In this document: piece after piece, positions 29,658 through 34,526 of the stretch
Position numbering within the stretch: position 1 is the stretch's first letter
Layout: every line of letters begins with the position of its first letter
Source: Actinomycetota bacterium
GTDB taxonomy: Bacteria > Actinomycetota > Acidimicrobiia > Acidimicrobiales > Ilumatobacteraceae
Direction: 5' to 3'
NCBI GenBank assembly: GCA_005793785.1
Contig: SXPW01000043.1
Span: forward strand, 1 to 34,526
DNA: 34,526 nucleotides
Program-made: the position numbers and the translations under genes
The notes under the pieces: model-generated
What the model saw: the letters and a program-made list of their open reading frames with translations, nothing else
Database searches by the model: none
Told to the model about the DNA's origin: nothing

Positions 29658-32111
29658 ATGTCCGAACCCACCACCGAGTCCACGATGATGGACACCGAAC
29701 AACGAGTCGTCTCGTCGCGCGACGTCCTTTACTTCGAACGTCGGACCAAATTGCTCGTTGCGGCCCTCGTCGTCGGTGTCACCACGACGATGGTGTTCCT
29801 CACCCTGCAGCCGGAGTTGATCTTCCGCAACAACACGCCGACGGGTGGCGACATGGGTGCCCACGTCTATGGACCTGCGTACCTGCGTGATCACCTGATC
29901 TCATCACTGCGTTTGTCGGGTTGGAGCAATGACTGGTACTCGGGACTGCCGATGTACCGGTTCTACATGGTGGTGCCCGCGCTCTTCATCCTGGCGCTCG
30001 ACGTGATGCTTCCGTACGGCATCGCACTCAAGTTGGTGGCGATTGCCGGACTCGTTGCCTTGCCCTTGTGCACGTGGTTGTTCGCCAAGTTGGCGCGACT
30101 GGTGTTCCCGTTGCCGGAGTTGCTCGTCCTCGCCAGCACGGTGTTCCTCTTCGACGAGAGTTTCACCATCTACGGCGGCAACATCGCCTCGACCATGGCG
30201 GGTGAATTCTCCTTCTCGATCGCCCTGGCGTTCGGTGTCCTCGGATTCGGCGTATTCGCTCGCGGTCTCGAAATGGGCCGCCATCGAATCGCCGCAACGG
30301 TGTTGTTGGCGCTCGCGGCGTTGTGCCACGGCATCGTCCTGTTGTTCGTGTTCCTCGGCTACCTCCTCATTCTCGCGATGCAGCGGGAGCCCGCGAAGTG
30401 GAGGTTCGGGTTACCGGTGATCGGAACGGCGGTGTTGCTCTCGGCGTTCTGGGTCGTGCCGTTCGTATTGAACCACTCCTACATGACCGACATGAAGTAC
30501 GAGCCCCAGCCGACCGGCTACGGCGAATCCTTCATTGACATGTTCTTCCCGTTGCACACGTTCTTCGACATCGTCGTCACGGGTTTCGCCCTCGTCGGTT
30601 TCGCGTCGTCGTTGTGGCGACGCAACAACGTCGGCTCCTGGCTCGGCATCTACGGGGCGGTGCTGGCGGTCGGCGTCTTCGTGGCGCGCGAGAGCCTGCC
30701 GATCATCGGTCTGCTGTGGAATCCGCGCATCCTGCCGTTCTTCTACCTCGTTCGGTACATGCTGATGATGATCGGCGCGTACGAGGTGATCGTTGCCGTG
30801 GCCCGGTTCGCCAGCCTCGAGTTCGCTGCCGCCCGCGTTGCCAAGACGGGCGAGGAACAACTGCTGTCGCCGTCCCCGCGCGGGCGACTCCGCTTCAACG
30901 TGGCCACCGCGACGGCGGTGTCGGTCGTGTGCATCAGCGTGATCGGATTCCGTTTCCAGGAACTGCCGTTCGGATCGGTCCGCGTGTCGGCCGACGGTAG
31001 CGAGCGTTACGGCATCGGTCCGTTCAGCGTTCCGCGATCCAACGATGGTTTCGTCGACGGTTGGGCTCGCTGGAATTTCACGGGATACGAGGGAAAGAAC
31101 GCGTACGGCGAGTACCGCACGCTGGTCGAGACGATGAAACAGATCGGCGAGGATCCGCGCTACGGCTGCGGTCGCGCACTGTGGGAGAACAACGGTGAAT
31201 TGAACAAGTACGGAACGACCATGGGACTCATGTTGTTGCCGCACTGGACCGACGGTTGCATCGGCAGCATGGAAGGACTCTTCTTCGAGGCTTCAGGTAC
31301 GACGCCGTACCACTTCATTGCGGCGGCCGCGATGTCGAAGCAGAGCAGCAATCCGGTTCGCGAACTGCGCTACGACGACAACAATGCCGCACTCGGGATT
31401 CGGTATCTCCGGGAACTCGGCGTGCGTTATTACATGGGATTCACGCCCGAGGCGATTCGTGAGGCGTCTGCACAACCCGACCTGCGCGAGATTGCTCGCA
31501 CGGGCCCGTGGGTGATCTACGAGGTCGCGGGAAGCGACCTCGTCGTTCCACTCTCGATTCAACCCGTGGTGGTGGATGGTCGCAGCGACGACGAGACGAT
31601 GTTGGCGCACCAAGGTGACGCCAAGGAGCGATGGTTGGAGATCGGCACGAGTTGGTTCCAGAATCCGAACGATTGGGTGGCGATTCCCGCCGCCGACGGT
31701 CCCGACGAATGGCAACGAATCACGGTCGGGGTCGACATGAATCGTCGCGTCGGTGAACCCGAGGATTCCTCCCGTCGGGTGGACATCGTGGTGCCCACCC
31801 GGAACATCACGGTGGTGAACACCGAATCGGTGAAGGTCACCGACGTGGTGCAGGGTCGCAGCAGCGTCTCGTTCACCGTGGACAAGATTGGTACACCAAT
31901 CCTGGTTCGCACGAGCTATTTCCCCAATTGGAAGGCCTCTGGTGCGAAGGGTCCGTATCGCGTGGCACCGAACATGATGGTCGTGGTACCCACGAGCAAC
32001 GACGTCGAATTGAGTTTCGGGTGGAGCTTGCTCGACCTCGTTGCGTACCTGCTCACGATTGCAGGCATCGTGGTGCTCGTACGTTGGCGCCGAAGTCCTC
32101 GAGAACTTTAA
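29658..32111 (+). CDS. Large polytopic membrane protein, YfhO/GT-C-like
   Basis: The 817-residue product has about a dozen helices in its first 400 residues. After the first helix comes a loop GGDMGAHVYGPAYLRDHL with acids in the place where GT-C glycosyltransferases bind the metal or donor phosphate, then GWSNDWYSGLPMYRFYMV. From about 430 to 780 there is a soluble outer domain (YGIGPFSVPRSNDGF, FPNWKASGAKGPYRV), followed by a final helix and a basic tail. This layout resembles YfhO and the membrane family annotated as 6-pyruvoyl-tetrahydropterin-synthase-related. It probably transfers sugars from a polyprenyl carrier, but the activity is not proven. ATG 29658 is 18 bases after the CPBP stop. 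The end is 14 bases before manB. Confidence 0.78.
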   Translation: MSEPTTESTMMDTEQRVVSSRDVLYFERRTKLLVAALVVGVTTTMVFLTLQPELIFRNNTPTGGDMGAHVYGPAYLRDHLISSLRLSGWSNDWYSGLPMYRFYMVVPALFILALDVMLPYGIALKLVAIAGLVALPLCTWLFAKLARLVFPLPELLVLASTVFLFDESFTIYGGNIASTMAGEFSFSIALAFGVLGFGVFARGLEMGRHRIAATVLLALAALCHGIVLLFVFLGYLLILAMQREPAKWRFGLPVIGTAVLLSAFWVVPFVLNHSYMTDMKYEPQPTGYGESFIDMFFPLHTFFDIVVTGFALVGFASSLWRRNNVGSWLGIYGAVLAVGVFVARESLPIIGLLWNPRILPFFYLVRYMLMMIGAYEVIVAVARFASLEFAAARVAKTGEEQLLSPSPRGRLRFNVATATAVSVVCISVIGFRFQELPFGSVRVSADGSERYGIGPFSVPRSNDGFVDGWARWNFTGYEGKNAYGEYRTLVETMKQIGEDPRYGCGRALWENNGELNKYGTTMGLMLLPHWTDGCIGSMEGLFFEASGTTPYHFIAAAAMSKQSSNPVRELRYDDNNAALGIRYLRELGVRYYMGFTPEAIREASAQPDLREIARTGPWVIYEVAGSDLVVPLSIQPVVVDGRSDDETMLAHQGDAKERWLEIGTSWFQNPNDWVAIPAADGPDEWQRITVGVDMNRRVGEPEDSSRRVDIVVPTRNITVVNTESVKVTDVVQGRSSVSFTVDKIGTPILVRTSYFPNWKASGAKGPYRVAPNMMVVVPTSNDVELSFGWSLLDLVAYLLTIAGIVVLVRWRRSPREL

Positions 32112-32112
32112 C

Positions 32113-32118
32113 TAGCCT
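32113..32118 (+). promoter_or_regulatory. -10 element (TAGCCT) of the phosphomannomutase gene
   Basis: TAGCCT begins just after the preceding stop, and seven bases separate it from ATG 32126. It matches the leaderless pattern and suggests manB has its own promoter despite the 14-base gap. Confidence 0.6.
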
Positions 32119-32125
32119 CTCAGCG

Positions 32126-33469
32126 ATGTCGAATCTCGACGCGGTCGTCAAGGCCTACGACGTCCGCGGCACGGTGCCCGACCAATTCGACGAGCCCCTC
32201 GCGCGCGCGTTCGGTGTCGCGTTCGCCAAGTACACGAAGGCCCGGTCGGTGGTGGTTGCCCACGACATGCGACCGAGCGGCCCCGGTTTGGTCAGCGCAT
32301 TCGAGGAGGGTGTCACGTCCGAGGGGACTTCGGTGGTGAACCTGGGTCTGGCGAGTACCGATCTGCTGTACTACGCGAGTGGAGTGATGAACGCCCCCGG
32401 GGCGATGTTCACGGCATCGCACAACCCGGCCCAATACAACGGCATCAAGATGTGTTCCGCCGGTGCGAGATCGATCGGAATCGACAGCGGTCTGGCCGAC
32501 GTGCGCGAACTTGCTCGAGTGGCGCTCGGTGTTCCGGTGCAGGGAGATCCCGACAAGGTGAGCAGACGGAACTTGCTCGCCGATTTCGCCGACCACGTGT
32601 TGTCGTTCATCGATGTCGCTGCCCTGCGACCGCTCAAGGTGGTGGCCGACACCGCCAACGGGATGGGCGGGCTCGTCGTACCGGCGGTGTTCGACCGTTT
32701 GGCTGCCGTCGAGCTCGAAGTCATGTACGGCGAACTCGACGGAACGTTTCCCAACCATCCGGCCGATCCCATACAACCCGCCAATCAAAGGGACCTCCAG
32801 GCTCGGGTCGTCGGCGGGGGATTCGACGTTGGCCTGGCGTTCGACGGCGACGCCGACCGCGTGTTTCTCGTCGATGAGTTGGGGCGCACCATGTCGGGGA
32901 GCACGACGACGGCGATCCTCGCCGAGGTGTTCCTGCGTCGCCGACCGGGTGCGACGATCCTCTACAACCTCATCTCCTCGCGGGCCGTGCGCGAGATCAT
33001 CGCCGAGAACGGCGGTGTGGGCATTCGTACCAAGAATGGCCACAGTTTCATCAAGGGAATCATGGCCGACACGGGTGCCGTCTTCGCCGGCGAGCACAGC
33101 GGGCACTATTACTTCGCCGACAACTACCGCGCCGACAGTGGTCTCATCGCCGCGCTCGTCGTTCTCGAGGAGATGAGCCGTACTGGTCTGCCGTTGTCGA
33201 AACTTCGCGAACCCGTCGAACGGTACGCCAGCAGCGGCGAGATCAACACCCAGGTCAAGGACATCGCGGCGGTCATCGCGCGCGTCGCCGAGCAGTTCTC
33301 GTCGTTCCCCCAGGATCGTTTGGACGGTCTCACCGTCGACTGCGGCGACTGGTGGTTCAACGTTCGTTCGTCGAACACCGAACCTCTGCTGAGGCTGAAT
33401 CTGGAGGCCGCCACGCGCGAACAATGCGACACCCACGTGGCGGAGTTGCTGCAGATCATCACTGCGTGA
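32126..33469 (+). CDS. manB: Phosphomannomutase/phosphoglucomutase
   Basis: The enzyme interconverts mannose-6-phosphate and mannose-1-phosphate, feeding GDP-mannose synthesis; many homologues also act on glucose phosphates. The 447-residue protein has the phosphoserine S98 in FTASHNPAQYNG, the metal loop D240-G-D-A-D244-R in AFDGDADRVF, the sugar-binding GEHSGHYYF (322-330) and the phosphate-binding R414-S-S-N-T-E-P in domain 4. All four domains are complete. ATG 32126 is supported by the TAGCCT element seven bases upstream; a longer frame runs back into the preceding gene. Together with the nucleotidyltransferase at 15876, gmd and fcl it forms a GDP-fucose route. Confidence 0.95.
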   Translation: MSNLDAVVKAYDVRGTVPDQFDEPLARAFGVAFAKYTKARSVVVAHDMRPSGPGLVSAFEEGVTSEGTSVVNLGLASTDLLYYASGVMNAPGAMFTASHNPAQYNGIKMCSAGARSIGIDSGLADVRELARVALGVPVQGDPDKVSRRNLLADFADHVLSFIDVAALRPLKVVADTANGMGGLVVPAVFDRLAAVELEVMYGELDGTFPNHPADPIQPANQRDLQARVVGGGFDVGLAFDGDADRVFLVDELGRTMSGSTTTAILAEVFLRRRPGATILYNLISSRAVREIIAENGGVGIRTKNGHSFIKGIMADTGAVFAGEHSGHYYFADNYRADSGLIAALVVLEEMSRTGLPLSKLREPVERYASSGEINTQVKDIAAVIARVAEQFSSFPQDRLDGLTVDCGDWWFNVRSSNTEPLLRLNLEAATREQCDTHVAELLQIITA

Positions 33470-33546
33470 GGAAGGTCGCCGACGAGCGTGCGCACGACGG
33501 ACCATGTGCCTCGTGACGTGCCCGCAAGTGGTGGGGAGTCGCGCAA

Positions 33547-33552
33547 TAGTGT
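33547..33552 (+). promoter_or_regulatory. -10 element (TAGTGT) of the Trm112-family gene
   Basis: TAGTGT precedes ATG 33560 by seven bases in the 90-base gap after manB. The rest of that gap shows nothing I can name. Confidence 0.55.
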
Positions 33553-33559
33553 GGAGTCG

Positions 33560-33799
33560 ATGAGCACCATCGACGCCCGACTTCTCGCCATACTTGCCTG
33601 CCCCGAGGACAAGGGTCCGCTCTATTTCCTTGCCGACGAGGATGCGTTGTACAACCCCCGACTCAAGCGCCGATATGACGTGCGAGAAGGCATTCCCGTG
33701 ATGCTGGTGAACGAAGCCACGACGGTTGCCGATGCCGAACATGCCCGCATCATGGCCAGGGTTGCGACCGAGGGGATTGCGCCCACCTTCGTCGCCTGA
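33560..33799 (+). CDS. Trm112 family protein
   Basis: The 79-residue protein belongs to the Trm112/YcaR (UPF0434) family. Bacterial members are small proteins thought to stabilise or activate methyltransferases, as Trm112 does in eukaryotes and archaea. LLAILACPEDKGPLYFL and RRYDVREGIPVMLVNEA are the family signatures. Only one cysteine of the usual CP-x-C zinc knuckle remains (ACPED), so zinc binding is doubtful. ATG 33560 is supported by the TAGTGT element; an in-frame upstream extension to 33488 covers the promoter and is rejected. It lies between manB and ahcY, a placement I recall from other actinobacteria. The partner is unknown. Confidence 0.88.
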   Translation: MSTIDARLLAILACPEDKGPLYFLADEDALYNPRLKRRYDVREGIPVMLVNEATTVADAEHARIMARVATEGIAPTFVA

Positions 33800-33803
33800 C
33801 GAA

Positions 33804-33809
33804 TACACT
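33804..33809 (+). promoter_or_regulatory. -10 element (TACACT) of the ahcY leader transcript
   Basis: TACACT starts four bases after the base following the Trm112 stop. With the usual 6-7 base spacing, transcription would begin near 33816, at the first bases of the leader's helix P1. Unlike other genes here, ahcY would then have an 80-plus-base leader. Confidence 0.55.
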
Positions 33810-33814
33810 GAAGC

Positions 33815-33899
33815 CTCGTCGGCTGACCCGACTCGGCGCCAGCAGGCCCCAGTCCGACGAGAAGTACTACGTAACATCGTCAACGAAACGGGGTCAGCC
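33815..33899 (+). ncRNA. Structured ahcY leader with pseudoknot; candidate SAH-type riboswitch
   Basis: Two perfect long-range pairings are visible. Helix P1 pairs CTCGTCGG (33815-33822) with CCGACGAG (33854-33861). The strand CTGACCC directly 3' of P1 (33823-33829) pairs with GGGTCAG (33891-33897). With the neighbouring GG (33821-33822) and CC (33898-33899) that second helix can reach nine pairs and ends at the base before the ATG. The two helices cross, forming a pseudoknot that would hide the GGGG ribosome-binding region. Between them a small hairpin is possible (ACT 33831-33833 with AGT 33851-33853; GGC with GCC inside). From memory the known SAH riboswitch upstream of ahcY has this same order of strands, but its consensus core is not matched here and the linker is longer. 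Function is inferred. Confidence 0.6.
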
Positions 33900-34526
33900 A
33901 TGTCATCTTCCACCTTCGCCCAACGCAAGGACTATCGCGTCGCCGATGTGTCGCTGGCTCCATTCGGTCGCAAGGAAATCCATCTCGCCGAACATGAGAT
34001 GCCGGGGTTGCGTGCTCTGCGCAAGGAATACGGCGCATCCAAGCCGCTGAAGGGCGCACGCATTTCGGGCTCGCTCCACATGACCGTGCAAACCGCCGTC
34101 CTCATCGAGACCCTCGTCGAACTCGGCGCTCAGGTGCGCTGGGCGAGTTGCAACATCTTCTCCACCCAGGACCACGCCGCAGCCGCCGTCGCCGTGGGTC
34201 CGAACGGCACCGTCGATCAGCTCGATGGTGTGCCGGTCTTTGCGTGGAAGGGCGAAACGCTCGAGGAGTACTGGTGGGCGACCGAGCAAATGATGACGTG
34301 GCCCGATGGCGACGGTCCGAACATGATTCTCGACGATGGCGGCGATGCAACCCTGCTCCTGCACAAGGGAGTCGAGTACGAGAAGGCCGGCAAGGTACCC
34401 GATCCCACCACGGCTTCGAATCCCGAGCTCGCCATCGTGCTCGGTCTACTGCAGCGAACGCTCAAGTCCGATCCGACCAAGTGGACCCGAATGGCCAAGG
34501 GCATCCGCGGCGTCACCGAGGAGACC
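33900..34526 (+). CDS. ahcY: S-adenosylhomocysteine hydrolase (adenosylhomocysteinase), 3' end outside window
   Basis: AhcY splits S-adenosylhomocysteine to adenosine and homocysteine with bound NAD, relieving product inhibition of methyltransferases. The window holds 209 codons with no stop, so the gene runs off the end. Visible signatures are DYRVADVSLAPFGRKEI, ISGSLHMTVQTAVLIETLVE, WASCNIFSTQDHAAAAV and ILDDGGDATLLLHKG, all from the substrate-binding domain. The segment after it (NPELAIVLGLLQRTLKSDPT) matches the insertion seen in actinobacterial and plant-type enzymes. ATG 33900 abuts the 3' strand of the leader pseudoknot, so translation could be controlled by it. The NAD-binding domain lies outside the window. 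Confidence 0.96.
   Translation, partial: MSSSTFAQRKDYRVADVSLAPFGRKEIHLAEHEMPGLRALRKEYGASKPLKGARISGSLHMTVQTAVLIETLVELGAQVRWASCNIFSTQDHAAAAVAVGPNGTVDQLDGVPVFAWKGETLEEYWWATEQMMTWPDGDGPNMILDDGGDATLLLHKGVEYEKAGKVPDPTTASNPELAIVLGLLQRTLKSDPTKWTRMAKGIRGVTEET

Noticed and set aside
32120..33928. 602-codon minus-strand open frame opposite manB and the Trm112 gene
   Set aside because: It is antisense to two clear genes, has no recognisable motif, and long antisense frames are expected from the codon bias of GC-rich genes.
1..34526. CRISPR arrays, tRNA or rRNA genes, insertion sequences, attachment sites
   Set aside because: I found no direct-repeat array, cloverleaf-like gene, transposase or terminal repeats on reading both strands; a tRNAscan or repeat search could still reveal something subtle.

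Overview
The window looks like chromosome from a GC-rich actinobacterium, most plausibly class Acidimicrobiia (Ilumatobacter-like); the class is my inference. The supports are the coenzyme F420 genes cofD and cofE, the actinobacterial families DUF3039, DUF3499 and DUF5719, an ImuA/ImuB/DnaE2 mutasome with actinobacterial LexA boxes, and many leaderless genes preceded by a TAnnnT -10 element. I see no phage, insertion sequence, CRISPR array, tRNA or rRNA. No gap between genes exceeds about 110 bases.

Layout. (1) 1-3600: branched-chain amino acid genes leuB (3' end), ilvE and cimA, then a methyltransferase of lower GC. (2) 3656-9591: SOS mutagenesis block imuA-imuB-nudix-dnaE2, with near-identical LexA-box/leaderless promoters before imuA and dnaE2. 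(3) 9598-11659, minus strand: GDP-L-fucose synthase, rhomboid protease, DUF3039 protein. (4) 11715-16859: an overlapping operon of three GT4 glycosyltransferases, an unknown membrane-anchored protein and a sugar-phosphate nucleotidyltransferase. (5) 16856-18585, minus: cofD-cofE for F420. (6) 18616-21303: gmd, a polysaccharide flippase and a small coiled-coil protein. (7) 21392-26600: a very large GT2/membrane protein, a DUF5719 protein and a membrane-anchored thioredoxin-like protein. (8) 26597-28549, minus: ftsH. (9) 28621-33799: DUF3499, a CPBP protease, a large polytopic membrane protein, phosphomannomutase and a Trm112-family protein. (10) 33815-34526: a structured leader RNA followed by the 5' part of ahcY.

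How the genes fit together. Phosphomannomutase, the nucleotidyltransferase, Gmd and Fcl together can make GDP-mannose and GDP-L-fucose. The GT4 and GT2 enzymes and the flippase would use and export such sugars into a surface polysaccharide. The order cofE/cofD - GT2 - DUF5719 - DUF3499 - phosphomannomutase - Trm112 - ahcY matches, from memory, a conserved actinobacterial neighbourhood, here with lineage-specific insertions.

The most interesting signals are regulatory. A pseudoknot-forming leader sits directly against the ahcY start codon and has the topology of a SAH riboswitch without its consensus sequence. Two SOS promoters share one architecture in which LexA box, -10 and leaderless GTG keep fixed spacing. 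A 30-bp gap between cofD and gmd carries two back-to-back leaderless promoters.
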